Assembly: GCF_004208415.1 (NCBI RefSeq)
Contig: NZ_CP035758.1
Coordinates: 2,790,001-2,854,000, forward strand
Direction: 5' to 3'
Source of the DNA: Ktedonosporobacter rubrisoli
Lineage (GTDB): Bacteria; Chloroflexota; Ktedonobacteria; Ktedonobacterales; Ktedonobacteraceae
Length of the DNA: 64,000 bases
Positions 17,358-27,294 of this stretch are shown here, piece by piece. Positions within the stretch are counted from its first letter, which is position 1, and the number at the start of each line of letters is the position of its first letter. Below the pieces are notes generated by a model. The model was given only the letters and a program-made list of their open reading frames with translations. It ran no database searches and was not told the DNA's origin. The translations under genes and the position numbers were made by a program.

Positions 17358-20300
17358 TTAGATGAGATGCAGCTCATGCGCTACCGCGCTGGCGGCACTG
17401 CGATTGTGGACACCAAGTTTGCCATAGATGCTCTGGACCTGAGTGCGTACTGTATTGACCGAAACTACAAGCTCGCTGGCTATGTCTGCGTTTGAACGGT
17501 GCTGGGCCAGCAGGCGTAAGACGCGCTTTTCTTGAGGTGAGAGCGGTTCGAGTAAAGCTGTGCTCGGAGCCAGGGTGCCGTTCTGTGATTGGCCTGGAAA
17601 GGCACGCAAAATCGTACGTACAAAGGTAAGCAATGGCGCCTCGTGCAGTTGAGGGATAAGGAGGCGCAACAGGGTGGCCATCTGCTCACCCGCGTCAAGA
17701 AACATGCGGCTCAGGTTGCTTGCCAGGGCCTGTCCAAGCACTCGCTGTAATAATTGTAGGGCTTCTGTCTTCTGCTTTCTTGCTGCTGCGACCAGGACCA
17801 TCTCTACCTGAATCTCAAGTATACGTCGCGTCTGTCCCGCCTTCTGTGTAGCCGCGAGCAAAAGTTCAAGTTGATGCGCGGCTTCATCCAGCTTACCTTG
17901 AGCGCGCAGCCAGCGGCTAATGAGCAGCTTTTCGCCTATTTCCTGGGAAAAAGTGGGATGAGGCAAGCGGCTCGCTGCCCAAAGCTGCATGGTTATATGC
18001 TCGCCTGTGGAGAGCGCTAAGTGCGCTTGCGCGGCCTTGATTTCCTGGGCGAGATGGGGTAAGGAGGCAAACGTTCGATCCAGGAGGGCAGAGAGTTGCT
18101 GTTGGGCAACAAAATCCTGGCCCTGGGCCTGGAGGATACGAGCCTGAAGCAAGCCTGCCTGGACCTCGTAGTACACGAGAAATTGAGAGTTGCTAATCGC
18201 GATGGCCTCCTGAGCATAGCGAGAAGCGCTTTCCAGGTCATTGCAAGCGTAGCAGAGTGAAGCTAGCCCTACCAGAGCGTAAGAGCGTGCGTAAATGGGT
18301 TCTTCGTTCTGGGCATCCGCAAGCAGCTGGCGATACAGGGCGCTAGCTTGCTGGGTATTTCCTTGCTCAAAGTAGACGTGGGCCAGCTTGAGCAGAGCGA
18401 TGCGCTGAAAATAGTGATTCTTTGCGGCCCCACATAGCGCCTGAGCTTCAAGCAAGGCGGCAAAAGCCTGCTGAAAGTGTCCCTTCTGTAACAATTCCTC
18501 GGCCACAATACTGAGCGTGAGGCCACGCCAGATGTGCTGTCCCTCCGCCAGCCAATCCAGGGCTTGTTTGGCATATCTACTGGAAGCCTGTATATCGCCT
18601 GATCTCAGGGCGAGTAATGAGCGAAAGGCCGCCAGCTCTCCAAGCTTCGATAAATTATTCTCGACGCGAAAGCCTTGCTCGGCTTTGTGCAAAAGCTTCT
18701 CCATCAGAGGTAGCGCCAGATCATCGGGCTGCCATGAAGTGCTTTGAAATAGCAGCGTTGTAGCATAGCTCAAACAAAGGAGGGGATGCTTTTCCAGTAT
18801 GTTTTCTGGCAGTTGCTCTAGCCAGCGCTGCAAGGTATGAGGCTCATAGATTTCTCCTGGAAAGGTATGCTCCGCGCTTGTACTGACTATCAAGATTGCC
18901 GCTCGCTCATAATCCTGGGTAGAGAGGGCAACATCTATAGCTTCGTGGGGAAAACTATGCGTTTCGTACCAGTGAGAGGCGCGTGCAGAGAGAAGGCGCA
19001 ATTGCTCTCTGCTGAAGCGACGATGGGCTTCGGCCTGCATGGCTTCAGCGAAAAGCGCGTGATAGCGATACCACTGTTGCGTCATCTGTGGCCTCTGGGA
19101 TGTGCCATACTCAAGCGGTTCGAGAAACAGATCGCTGTGGTCCAGTAGCGTGAGCAGATCCTGGGCATTCTCTTGTTGCGTCACTGCATTGCACAAGGAG
19201 CTGTTGAGACGCGTAAGGAGACAGGTTTGAAGAATAAACTGTTGGACCGGCTCCGGCTGTAAAGCCAGCACCTCACTCACAAAATATTCCTGCAAAGAGG
19301 TGTTGTTTTGGGAAAAGAGCGCCAGGACCTGAGCTTGCTGCGCGGCTGTAGTAGTCTTCTGGAGCGCAAGCTTCATGAGATGCAAACCGGCTCCCCAGCC
19401 TTGCAATTGTGCATGCAAGCGCTGGATGGTCGAGGCATCGAGAGCAAATGGGAGAGCGTGATGGAGCAGGATGCTGCTCTCTTCCTCACTAAAGCGGAGA
19501 TCAGAAGTACGTACCTCATATAACATATTTCGGGCACGCAACAGCGTTAAAGAAAAGGGAGGGTCGTTGCGCGAAATGAGTATCACGTGGAGGGTGGTTG
19601 GGAGATGTTCAAGAAAGAAAGAGAGCGTTTCCTGAGTCGTCTGCTCGGTGATAACATGGTAATCTTCTAAAACCAGGATGCCTCGGGTTGGGCATTGGGC
19701 CAGCGCATTAAGCAGAGCTGTGAGCATAGTTGAAAATTCTGAAAGCAGGAAGGGCGGCTGTGGAGTTAGTGCTCGCAAGGCCGCATTTGCATCTTGCAGG
19801 TCGATTTGCAGAGCCTGGCAGGTGGCAATGAGATAGCGCCAGAAGCGCAGCGGGTCATTATCGGCACTTTCCAGAGAGACCCAGGCAACTGTTGGGAAAT
19901 CGGATTGTGTGCGTCGCGCGGCTATCCATTGACAGACAAGGGTTGTTTTGCCAAAGCCGGCAGGCGCTGAGAGGAGCGTAATCGCGCATTGCTGACCGTT
20001 ATCGAGCAGAGTAAAGAGGCGTGAGCGGTCGAGTAGAAAGCCGGGCAGGCGTGGAGGAGCGAGTTTGGATAAAAGAAGCGGAACTGGCTCAGGCGGCGAA
20101 AGGACTTTGACATCTTCTTGAAACGGGACTGATAGCGAGTATGAAGATGAGGTCATTTCTTGCTGTGGATCTGCCGTGAGCTGCTGTGCGCTAGACGAGC
20201 TTTCCAGGAGACGCGCGATTTCCTCTAAACGATTCAAGCTGAGATCTGCTGTCTTGCCGAGATAGCGCTTGATGATGCGCCCATGCAGACGTCGATATGC

Positions 20301-20501
20301 ATACCAGTAGCTACCTCCGCGTTGAACTTTCTGCTTGCGCACTGTGTAGTACATGCCATCACGGCTATGGAAAGAAAAGGAGGCAATTTGCTCAAGCCAG
20401 CCCACGTTGAATTCCTGAGAGCTGGCTTGATCAGCGCTGGCAAGGACATAGCTTTGGGCTTGCTCGGACCATCTCAGCTGTGATTGTGCATATCTTGGCA
20501 T
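17358..20501 (-). CDS. MalT-like STAND ATPase, LuxR-family regulator (1,047 aa) with integrase-arm-like N-terminus
   Basis: Large ATP-dependent regulator. Residues ~42-99 form a predicted three-strand/one-helix module ('GGSYWYAYRRLHGRIIKRYL' then 'ADLSLNRLEEIARLL') resembling the arm-binding domain of lambda-type integrases. Next come the STAND NTPase with Walker A 'SAPAGFGKTTLVCQW' (K185) and 'ILVLEDYHVI' (Walker B), a winged-helix segment, ~500 residues of helical TPR-like repeats as effector sensor, and a C-terminal LuxR HTH ('LSPQEKRVLRLLAQHRSNAD' and 'ELVVSVNTVRTQVQSIYGKL'). It lies 176 nt downstream of a paralog. A 41-bp palindromic element sits in its promoter. Ligand and targets unknown. 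Confidence 0.92.
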   Translation of the reverse strand: MPRYAQSQLRWSEQAQSYVLASADQASSQEFNVGWLEQIASFSFHSRDGMYYTVRKQKVQRGGSYWYAYRRLHGRIIKRYLGKTADLSLNRLEEIARLLESSSSAQQLTADPQQEMTSSSYSLSVPFQEDVKVLSPPEPVPLLLSKLAPPRLPGFLLDRSRLFTLLDNGQQCAITLLSAPAGFGKTTLVCQWIAARRTQSDFPTVAWVSLESADNDPLRFWRYLIATCQALQIDLQDANAALRALTPQPPFLLSEFSTMLTALLNALAQCPTRGILVLEDYHVITEQTTQETLSFFLEHLPTTLHVILISRNDPPFSLTLLRARNMLYEVRTSDLRFSEEESSILLHHALPFALDASTIQRLHAQLQGWGAGLHLMKLALQKTTTAAQQAQVLALFSQNNTSLQEYFVSEVLALQPEPVQQFILQTCLLTRLNSSLCNAVTQQENAQDLLTLLDHSDLFLEPLEYGTSQRPQMTQQWYRYHALFAEAMQAEAHRRFSREQLRLLSARASHWYETHSFPHEAIDVALSTQDYERAAILIVSTSAEHTFPGEIYEPHTLQRWLEQLPENILEKHPLLCLSYATTLLFQSTSWQPDDLALPLMEKLLHKAEQGFRVENNLSKLGELAAFRSLLALRSGDIQASSRYAKQALDWLAEGQHIWRGLTLSIVAEELLQKGHFQQAFAALLEAQALCGAAKNHYFQRIALLKLAHVYFEQGNTQQASALYRQLLADAQNEEPIYARSYALVGLASLCYACNDLESASRYAQEAIAISNSQFLVYYEVQAGLLQARILQAQGQDFVAQQQLSALLDRTFASLPHLAQEIKAAQAHLALSTGEHITMQLWAASRLPHPTFSQEIGEKLLISRWLRAQGKLDEAAHQLELLLAATQKAGQTRRILEIQVEMVLVAAARKQKTEALQLLQRVLGQALASNLSRMFLDAGEQMATLLRLLIPQLHEAPLLTFVRTILRAFPGQSQNGTLAPSTALLEPLSPQEKRVLRLLAQHRSNADIASELVVSVNTVRTQVQSIYGKLGVHNRSAASAVAHELHLI

Positions 20502-20544
20502 AGATCTTCCTATCTGATCTTCTAAGCAAGGATGGACCAGGCGT

Positions 20545-20585
20545 GTTGCCTAACAACTATAGCATAGATCACTATGTTAGGCAAC
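20545..20585. promoter_or_regulatory. 41-bp palindromic operator candidate upstream of LuxR regulator
   Basis: Perfect 11-bp arms GTTGCCTAACA (20545-20555) and TGTTAGGCAAC (20575-20585) around 19 AT-rich bases. It begins 44 bp before the regulator start at 20501, where a promoter is expected. Autoregulatory operator is the simplest reading; a hairpin in the leader is the alternative. Confidence 0.6.
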
Positions 20586-20677
20586 AAAGCAACGCGCGAA
20601 ACGAGTGAATAAGACCCTTCTTGACTAGGGCCAAAGATCTCACGGAAGCCAGGCAATGACCGATTTTCATCAGATAT

Positions 20678-23600
20678 TTAGGAAGACTTTAGTAAACCCA
20701 TTTCGCGCGCCTTCACAACCGCCTGCAGGCGTTTCTGCACGCCAAGCTTCTGGCACACATGCCTGACATGTACTTTAACCGTGCTAACTTCGATGATCAA
20801 GTTTTCTGCGATTTCCTGATTTGACATCCCGGCGGCCATCAAATGTAATACTTCATGTTCCCGCTCGCTTAAGTCTTCGCATCCTTCCACAGCGAGATCG
20901 CCAGCGCCATTAGCTTCGCGCAGCTTGCGTGCATACATGCGCGCCTCTCGCGTTACTTCAACGCCCTGCAAGAGCTTCTGTAGAGGTTCGCCAATATCCA
21001 GCAATGTGCGCATATACCCTTGCGGGCCGGCCAGGCCTAAAACCTCGCTCAATACATGCGCTGCCAGCCGTTCGCGCAAGCGATAGAGGGCACTGGCTTG
21101 TAGAGCCCGGGCGGCCAGAAGTACTTTTACGCGCTTCCCCGCGTGGGCGGCTGTTATAATAGGGGCAAGCAGTTCTTTTACCTCTTCATACTTCTCTTCG
21201 GCCAGCCAAACCCTCGCTAGCATGAGCCGTACTTGTTCCTGCCCCTCTGGTGGTGCCTGGGCCATACTTGCCTCTGGATCAATACCAATTTGGCGCAAGG
21301 CACGCTGAGCGCCGCCTGTATCCTCCTGTAGAAGTGAGAGGCGTATGGCTATCATGGCTACCTGCTCACTGAGCCAGCGAACTTTGCCTATAGTAGCGAT
21401 ACGCTCAGCTTTCCACAGATGCTGCCAGGCTTGGGCTATCTCGCCTCGAATGGCCAGGATCAGGGCTAGAATACAATATCCGCCCAAGATCACCTTGATT
21501 TCGCCGCTGGCTTCGCCAAGAGCTATGCCAAGCGACGCATGTTGTAGGGCGGCGGCGATCTCATTGCGTTCATAGAGTAGTTCGGCCATGCCGATATGGA
21601 CGATGCCCGTTGCCGGCACCCGGGTTCCCTCTCTGGCTCCCGCGAAGTACAAGGCCTGGCGCAAGATGGCCTCCGCTTCGCTAAGACGCCCTTGTTCAAC
21701 ACAGATCGCGGCCAGGTAGCGGCTGGCGAACATTGCTGTACGCAGGCTAAAGAGGGCCTGACTGATGTGCAAGGCTTCAGCGAGCAGGCGATAGGCGGTA
21801 TCCAGATCTTTGCGTGCCGTGTACGTGCCACTGAGACCAAAGGCCACATCGGCGCGCAACAGCGCCCGTTCTTCGGGAAGTTCTTGTAGGGCCTGTTGAG
21901 AGAAGGCGATCACCTGCGGAATATCGTCGTGGAAGGCGGCAATTCTTGCGCGCAGTGCCGCGATCTCCCCTTTCTGGATAAGTGCTGTATCTTCCCGCCG
22001 TTCGATGGCTTCCAGCAAGGCGGCAACGCCCTCCGGCTCACGCTCCCCACTGAGCAGCAAAGCCCAGGCATAGAGCATAGCCAGGCGGGGATTCCCCTCA
22101 TACCTGCTGGATGGTAAGCGTTGCATCCATGAGAGCAGCAGCTTAACCTCTCCACGCTTCCATAGTATCTCATCCCCGAGCTGCTCAATGAGACGACCGG
22201 CCCTGGCTATATCCTCTCCCGCAAGCGCGTGCTCAAGCGCTTCTTCGCGCATCTGCTGTCGCTCAAAATAACGGGCAGCTCGTTGATGCAGCGAGATGAG
22301 CAACTCTGGTGAGCTCTGTCTCAGTTTTTCCAGGAGAAACTCGCCAAAAAGAGCATGATAACGATAGCTTTGCCGCTGCTCATCCATAGGAATGAGAAAG
22401 GCGTTGGCTCGCTCAAGTTGTCTGAGCAGGTTATGCGTCTGGGTCGTGTTATCGGCATGCGCTTCGTCATCGAGCATCGCGGCACAAAGCTGTGGTGTAA
22501 AGGTAGTGAGCGGAGCGGTATGGAGCAAAAAGCGCTGCACTGCTTCGCTCTGTTGGGCAAAGACCTCTTCGGCGAAGTAATCAAAGAGCGAGTGCTGGCT
22601 ACCAGTAAATTGGGCCAGCACCGTATGAGGTTGCTGTTGCTCGCGTAGAGCCAGCGTGATAAGTTGGAGGCCGGCAATCCAGCCCTCTGTGCGTTGCTCA
22701 AGGAAGGCCTGTTCCTCGGCTGAGAGCGACAGGTTGACGCTTTCGCTTAAGAAGCGCTTGATCTCATCTCTACCTAAGCGCAGATCGTCGGCGTCTAGCT
22801 CGCCCAGCTCGCCATAGATTCTCGCACGCCCTAAGGCGAGTGGCGGTTCGCGCCTGCTAACAATGATAATGTGCAAATCGGCCGGCAGATATGTCACGAG
22901 CCATTGCATCTGCTGATGGATCTGCGCGTTGGTGATAGTATGGTAGTCATCAAGAATGAGGATGGACCTATGAGAATTGCGGCTTAATAATGCGGCAAGA
23001 ACTGTCTCGATAGACATCAAGGGTGTCGAGTGCAGTGGTGCTGAGCTGTCGTTGCCAGTATGCTGAGTGTTTTGTAGGAGAGCACTTCTTAAGGCGCTCC
23101 AAAAGCGTACCGGATCGTTATCTCGTTCATCCAGGGCAAGCCAGGCGATTTTCTGTTTGTGGCTCTGTTGGCTCCGCATTTTATACCACATGCTGAGCAG
23201 GGTGGTCTTACCAAAGCGGGCCGGAGCTGTGACCAGGGTAAGTTTGTGCTGACGCAGGCTTTCGTCTAGTTGTTTGAGTAGCTCTGGGCGTTCGATCAGC
23301 TTAAAGGGACGGGCCGCAAGTGGTGGCGGGGTGAACCTGCTAGTAACATCGGGCTGAGCCAGCTGTGTGGAAAGGGCTTTATGCCGTTCACTTATCTGCT
23401 GCTCGGCAAGGCGCACTGTGGTCTCACGTAAACGCTCAAGCGTAAGATCCTCACTACGCCCCATATAGGTCTTAACAAGCCGGCCCCGGCGGCTGCGATA
23501 GGCAATCCAGTACCACCCTCCGCGCTTTCTGCGTTCCTTACGCGCGGTAAACGATCCAGCTTCGTTGCTAAAGAAGAACGAACGATTCTCTTCATTATCG

Positions 23601-23695
23601 AGCCAGGCATACCATTGCGGCGAGCCAACGGAAACCGGCCTGTTGGTTGGCTCTACTAGGATGTCCTGCTCGACTCGTGGGGTTGTATGTGCCAT
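20678..23695 (-). CDS. MalT-like STAND ATPase, LuxR-family regulator (1,005 aa), paralog
   Basis: Same architecture as the downstream gene. An N-terminal module (~47-97: 'GGWYWIAYRSRRGRLVKTYM' then 'EDLTLERLRETTVRLAE') precedes a STAND NTPase. Its Walker A reads 'APARFGKTTLLSMW' (K163; an Arg replaces the usual Gly before Phe but the A-x4-GKT frame is kept). Then come 'ILILDDYHTI', a long helical-repeat region rich in LLxxRxxxA-type segments, and the C-terminal LuxR HTH 'LSEREHEVLHLMAAGMSNQE' and 'NLIIEVSTVKVHVRHVCQKL'. The two paralogs are tandem on one strand but well diverged, so this is not a recent duplication. Ligand unknown. Confidence 0.92.
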   Translation of the reverse strand: MAHTTPRVEQDILVEPTNRPVSVGSPQWYAWLDNEENRSFFFSNEAGSFTARKERRKRGGWYWIAYRSRRGRLVKTYMGRSEDLTLERLRETTVRLAEQQISERHKALSTQLAQPDVTSRFTPPPLAARPFKLIERPELLKQLDESLRQHKLTLVTAPARFGKTTLLSMWYKMRSQQSHKQKIAWLALDERDNDPVRFWSALRSALLQNTQHTGNDSSAPLHSTPLMSIETVLAALLSRNSHRSILILDDYHTITNAQIHQQMQWLVTYLPADLHIIIVSRREPPLALGRARIYGELGELDADDLRLGRDEIKRFLSESVNLSLSAEEQAFLEQRTEGWIAGLQLITLALREQQQPHTVLAQFTGSQHSLFDYFAEEVFAQQSEAVQRFLLHTAPLTTFTPQLCAAMLDDEAHADNTTQTHNLLRQLERANAFLIPMDEQRQSYRYHALFGEFLLEKLRQSSPELLISLHQRAARYFERQQMREEALEHALAGEDIARAGRLIEQLGDEILWKRGEVKLLLSWMQRLPSSRYEGNPRLAMLYAWALLLSGEREPEGVAALLEAIERREDTALIQKGEIAALRARIAAFHDDIPQVIAFSQQALQELPEERALLRADVAFGLSGTYTARKDLDTAYRLLAEALHISQALFSLRTAMFASRYLAAICVEQGRLSEAEAILRQALYFAGAREGTRVPATGIVHIGMAELLYERNEIAAALQHASLGIALGEASGEIKVILGGYCILALILAIRGEIAQAWQHLWKAERIATIGKVRWLSEQVAMIAIRLSLLQEDTGGAQRALRQIGIDPEASMAQAPPEGQEQVRLMLARVWLAEEKYEEVKELLAPIITAAHAGKRVKVLLAARALQASALYRLRERLAAHVLSEVLGLAGPQGYMRTLLDIGEPLQKLLQGVEVTREARMYARKLREANGAGDLAVEGCEDLSEREHEVLHLMAAGMSNQEIAENLIIEVSTVKVHVRHVCQKLGVQKRLQAVVKAREMGLLKSS

Positions 23696-23749
23696 GCCTT
23701 CCCTGCCGTGCTGCTTTCATATGCCTGGCTGCTGCCTTACACTGTGGCT

Positions 23750-23791
23750 GAACAAAAAATAGATGGCGTATCTACTTACAGATACGCCATC
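23750..23791 (-). terminator. Intrinsic terminator of the aldo/keto reductase gene
   Basis: On the minus strand a perfect 12-bp stem GATGGCGTATCT/AGATACGCCATC with a 6-nt loop is followed by TATTTTTTG, 37 nt after the reductase stop. This is the clearest Rho-independent terminator in the window and separates the reductase from the LuxR regulator downstream. Confidence 0.9.
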
Positions 23792-23827
23792 AGCATAGCA
23801 GCTCAGCTCAGCGCTTGTCAATTTATC

Positions 23828-24838
23828 CTACACTGCTCTGCTTTGCGCCGAGTCTCGCTGCAGCAGCTTTTCAATTTCAGCCATCTGCTGCTGCTTCAAG
23901 GGACCCAGTTCTAGTACAGCGGCATTTTCCTCTACCTGGGCAACAGTCTTAAAGCCAGGGATAGGAATCGTGCGTTGGTTGCGCGCGAGAAGCCAGCCCA
24001 GCGCTCCCTGCACAACACTGCGCCCGTCGCTGGTAAGGATTTCGCGGAGTAGCTCGGCCTTCTTGAGCAATTCGGCCTCCGAGCCGGCGTTGAGATTCCA
24101 GCCATGGCGTACATCGCCCTGGGGAAACTGGCTTGTTTGGGTGATCTTTCCTGTCAATAGCCCCATGGCTAAGGGCGCCAGGTTTATGCTGGCTAGATCA
24201 TGCTCTTCGCAAACCTCCATCATCGCCGGAGCATCCTCCAGGACATTTAAGCGATACTCAACAGCCGCGCAGTGTTCGCGCTGGGCCATGATCTTGACTC
24301 CTTCCAGACTGTTAGGCCAGGTGCACCAGCCATACGCGCGGATCTTCCCGGCGGTTACCAGCTTTTCCAGGACGTCGCAAATATCGTCAAGACAGCTTGT
24401 ATCATATTCGCCAACATGGAGCAAGTAGAGATCAATGTAGTCGGTCTGCATGCGCTGTAAGCTTCCCTCACAGGCACGCCGAACATACTCGGGATTGGCG
24501 TTACGGCCTAACATTTGTCGCGTGTAGGGATCAAAGACAAAGCCAAACTTGGTGCAGAGGACGACATCTTGCCGGCGCTCGGCAAAGGCGCGACCCAGGA
24601 GAAGCTCGCTATGTCCTCCGCCATAAACATCGGCGGTCTCAAAAAAGGTAATCCCGGCAGCCCGGGCTGCATGCAAGGCGCGGATCGACTCATTATCGTC
24701 TATATTGCCCCAGCCAAACGTTCCACCGCCAAAACCTGGCTCGATTCGGGTAATCCCGGCAATGGGCCAGCAGCCCATGCCTAGTGCGCTGACTTCTATT
24801 CCACTTCTTCCTAGCGTTCGTGGCGATACTGCGGTCAT
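23828..24838 (-). CDS. Aldo/keto reductase
   Basis: A 336-residue TIM-barrel NADPH reductase. It starts 'RTLGRSGIEVSALGMGCWPI', and catalytic residues appear as 'FFETADVYGGGHSELLLGRAF' (Asp and Tyr of the tetrad), 'VVLCTKFGFVFD' (Lys) and 'DYIDLYLLHVGE' (His). The C-terminal NADP clamp is 'TIPIPGFKTVAQVEENAAVLEL'. I chose ATG 24838, with AGGAAGGA upstream, over an open extension to 24883. Substrate unknown. It is divergent from the Ser/Thr kinase gene and has its own terminator. Confidence 0.9.
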   Translation of the reverse strand: MTAVSPRTLGRSGIEVSALGMGCWPIAGITRIEPGFGGGTFGWGNIDDNESIRALHAARAAGITFFETADVYGGGHSELLLGRAFAERRQDVVLCTKFGFVFDPYTRQMLGRNANPEYVRRACEGSLQRMQTDYIDLYLLHVGEYDTSCLDDICDVLEKLVTAGKIRAYGWCTWPNSLEGVKIMAQREHCAAVEYRLNVLEDAPAMMEVCEEHDLASINLAPLAMGLLTGKITQTSQFPQGDVRHGWNLNAGSEAELLKKAELLREILTSDGRSVVQGALGWLLARNQRTIPIPGFKTVAQVEENAAVLELGPLKQQQMAEIEKLLQRDSAQSRAV

Positions 24839-25141
24839 TATCTCTATCCTTCCTGTGTAAGAACATGAATTTTCATGCCCCAATCATAGAGCGAAAGCGA
24901 CAGCTTGCACATCCACCGAAAGGGGAAAGCAGCAATAGAATTATGACTACTGAAGTTCTTCCCAAACTTACCAAACGCTTTTACACTCCGGGCCGGGAAA
25001 GAAGTACTTCCATAAATGTAAGAAAAATTTATAACTAGATAAAATGCAGATAATATTTTTCTGTAATATACGGTATACTTATGCTTAAGAGGAATGCCTG
25101 TTGTAGCTCGTGAGATGTGCATATTAGTGGAGGGACGCCTG

Positions 25142-26527
25142 ATGAAGATCGACCCTAAAGCACTTATCGGCCAGAACATTGACGGCTACCATCTCGAACG
25201 TCTCCTGGGAGAGGGTGGCATGGGCGTCGTCTACAGGGCCCATCATGTCACTTCCGGGGGCGAAGTTGCGATTAAGTTTCTTAAGCCGAAGAATCAGCTT
25301 AATGCGGCTGAGTATGCTGGCTTACTCACCCGCTTTCGTCGAGAGGCTCGTATTATTGGTAATTTGCGTCATCGCCATATTATACACATCATTGGGACCG
25401 GAGAGTATCGCGATATACCTTATCTTGTGATGCCTTATATTGCGGGAGGAACCCTGGCGGATAAAATTGCGCGCGACGGTCCCTTGCCCTTGCATGAGGT
25501 GCTTTATTACGTTGAGCAAGCAGCCGATGCGCTGATGTATGCACATGCTGTCAAAAAAATAGTTCACAGGGATCTCAAACCAGCGAATTTTCTCCTGGAC
25601 ATGGATGATAATATCATCCTTACCGATTTTGGTATTGCGCGCATTCAGGGCTCTACATTAACTAAAACCGGAGAGTTTATAGGAACTCCCGAATATGCGG
25701 CACCGGAGATTTGGCACGGTCGGGGCATCGATTATCGGGCCGATATCTATAGTCTTGGCGTTATTCTCTTTGAGATGCTCACAGGATATCGACCAACGCA
25801 GGCTGATCCGCGCGATTCTGACCTTGAACCAGAAATTGAGGCAATAATCAAGAAGGCTATGGCGATGCGGCCTTCTCAGCGTTATGACGATGCCTGGTTG
25901 TTGGCGGAAGATCTTCGGGATGCAGCAGAGCGGCTATACACCGCTCCTACACAGGTTATTCCAGCTCCTCAGGCACCAACTACTAATTATCGTCCCGCAT
26001 CGCTCTTCATCCAGCGACATCGCCCCGTCCTTGGCTGGCTTCTCCTATGTGCTGTGGCGCTTATCGTGGGGATTTCGGCAAGCATATGGCTGATTAATAT
26101 GAATGCCCATGCTCGTTATGTGTCTGGAGTCTATATTGATGCTTCCACTCCCACGACGAATGAGACGGCAAGCGAGCAGGCCAGAGATATCGTGCAGCGA
26201 TACTATACTAACTGGGAGCAGAAGCGGTACAAGGCTGCCTATGCGCTCCTGGACGAGGATTACCAGAAGCGGTACCCTTACGAGATGTTGCAGGGCGATT
26301 ATCAGCACACCCACAAGATCTGTATGAGTATCGATGCCGTGACCGCGCTTGCAGATGGAACGGTTCGCGTAGATATTACCGATAATGCGGTGGAAGATAT
26401 TCCGGGAAAGGCTGGAACGGCGACGAATCTTTATCAGGGCTATTATATTGTCAAACGTCGTGGGAGCGGATGGCGGATAATCCCACATCTGCAGCTCAAA
26501 TCTCTCCACGGTGTGTGCAAGGGCTAG
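25142..26527 (+). CDS. Transmembrane eukaryotic-like Ser/Thr protein kinase
   Basis: A 461-residue sensor kinase. The kinase domain (about 15-262) has a Gly loop GEGGMG (23-28), VAIK (K45), HRDLKPAN (142-149, D144 catalytic) and DFG (162-164), with the activation segment ending GTPEYAAPE. One membrane helix spans ~295-319 and an extracytoplasmic domain of ~140 residues follows. That domain is predicted NTF2/DUF4878-like ('AYALLDEDYQKRYPYEMLQG' through 'YYIVKRRGSGWRIIP'), and similar domains bind ligands. The start is ATG 25142 with GGAGGGA upstream, within an open frame from 25094. The gene is monocistronic and its targets cannot be inferred. Confidence 0.92.
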   Translation: MKIDPKALIGQNIDGYHLERLLGEGGMGVVYRAHHVTSGGEVAIKFLKPKNQLNAAEYAGLLTRFRREARIIGNLRHRHIIHIIGTGEYRDIPYLVMPYIAGGTLADKIARDGPLPLHEVLYYVEQAADALMYAHAVKKIVHRDLKPANFLLDMDDNIILTDFGIARIQGSTLTKTGEFIGTPEYAAPEIWHGRGIDYRADIYSLGVILFEMLTGYRPTQADPRDSDLEPEIEAIIKKAMAMRPSQRYDDAWLLAEDLRDAAERLYTAPTQVIPAPQAPTTNYRPASLFIQRHRPVLGWLLLCAVALIVGISASIWLINMNAHARYVSGVYIDASTPTTNETASEQARDIVQRYYTNWEQKRYKAAYALLDEDYQKRYPYEMLQGDYQHTHKICMSIDAVTALADGTVRVDITDNAVEDIPGKAGTATNLYQGYYIVKRRGSGWRIIPHLQLKSLHGVCKG

Positions 26528-26652
26528 CCGGATCGTCGGGAGTGTGCGAGGAAAAGTTTCCAGACTTATCTCGACCGGCCAAGCTTTTTCTGCTACGATT
26601 GTGCGCATGGATAAAGGTGCATGAAGAAATTTAATAGAAAGCAGGAGATGTT

Positions 26653-27252
26653 GTGATTCAGACTGTGATCTTTGATCTGGGAGGTGTCTTCATTGAGGAG
26701 CCTGCCGCCGGGATGCTTAAATATTATGCGAGCTTTCTACAAGTAGATGGTGAAGTGTTGTCAGAGGCACTGAGGAAGTATTGGGACGTCTGGCATAAAG
26801 GGAAGATTTCCGAAGCGGAGCTCTGGGGGATGGTGACGACCGAATTGCAGATCCCGTGCCCGGATTGTGAGTCCCTTTGGCTTGATGGGTTTAAACAAAC
26901 GTATCGCGAGAGACCCGAGATGTTTGCCTTGCTTAAACAAGTGAAGCGTCAGGGATATACTACAGCGCTGCTCTCCAATATTGAGGCGCCTCTCGTGCAG
27001 CATTTAAGGCAGAGCCCGTTTGAGGATATCGATAGCTACTTCTTTTCTTGCGAGCTGGGACTGAGCAAGCCTGAGCCGGCCATCTATCAAAAGGTCTTGC
27101 AAGAACTCTCATGCGCACCAGAGGTGGCTATATTTATCGATGATCGCCGTGCTAATGTGGAGGCTGCGTCGCGCTTAGGGATTCATGGCATTGTGTTTCG
27201 CTCCTATGATGATCTGAGGGAGCAATTGCAGCCCTACCAGATCGGCCTCTAG
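26653..27252 (+). CDS. HAD-superfamily hydrolase (subfamily IA, YihX-like)
   Basis: A 199-residue phosphatase-like protein. Motif I is 'VIFDLGGVFIEE' (nucleophile Asp, with DLGG typical of the YihX group), motif II 'TALLSNIEAPL' (Ser), motif III 'GLSKPEPAIYQKVL' (Lys), and motif IV 'AIFIDDRRANVEAASRLG'. It probably dephosphorylates a small sugar phosphate or related metabolite. The start codon is GTG with AGGAG six bases before it. It follows the kinase gene by about 125 bp, and co-regulation is possible but not shown. Confidence 0.88.
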   Translation: MIQTVIFDLGGVFIEEPAAGMLKYYASFLQVDGEVLSEALRKYWDVWHKGKISEAELWGMVTTELQIPCPDCESLWLDGFKQTYRERPEMFALLKQVKRQGYTTALLSNIEAPLVQHLRQSPFEDIDSYFFSCELGLSKPEPAIYQKVLQELSCAPEVAIFIDDRRANVEAASRLGIHGIVFRSYDDLREQLQPYQIGL

Positions 27253-27294
27253 AAAGCTCACGACCAAATGGATTCATTTGCTGTCCTGGCCTCC

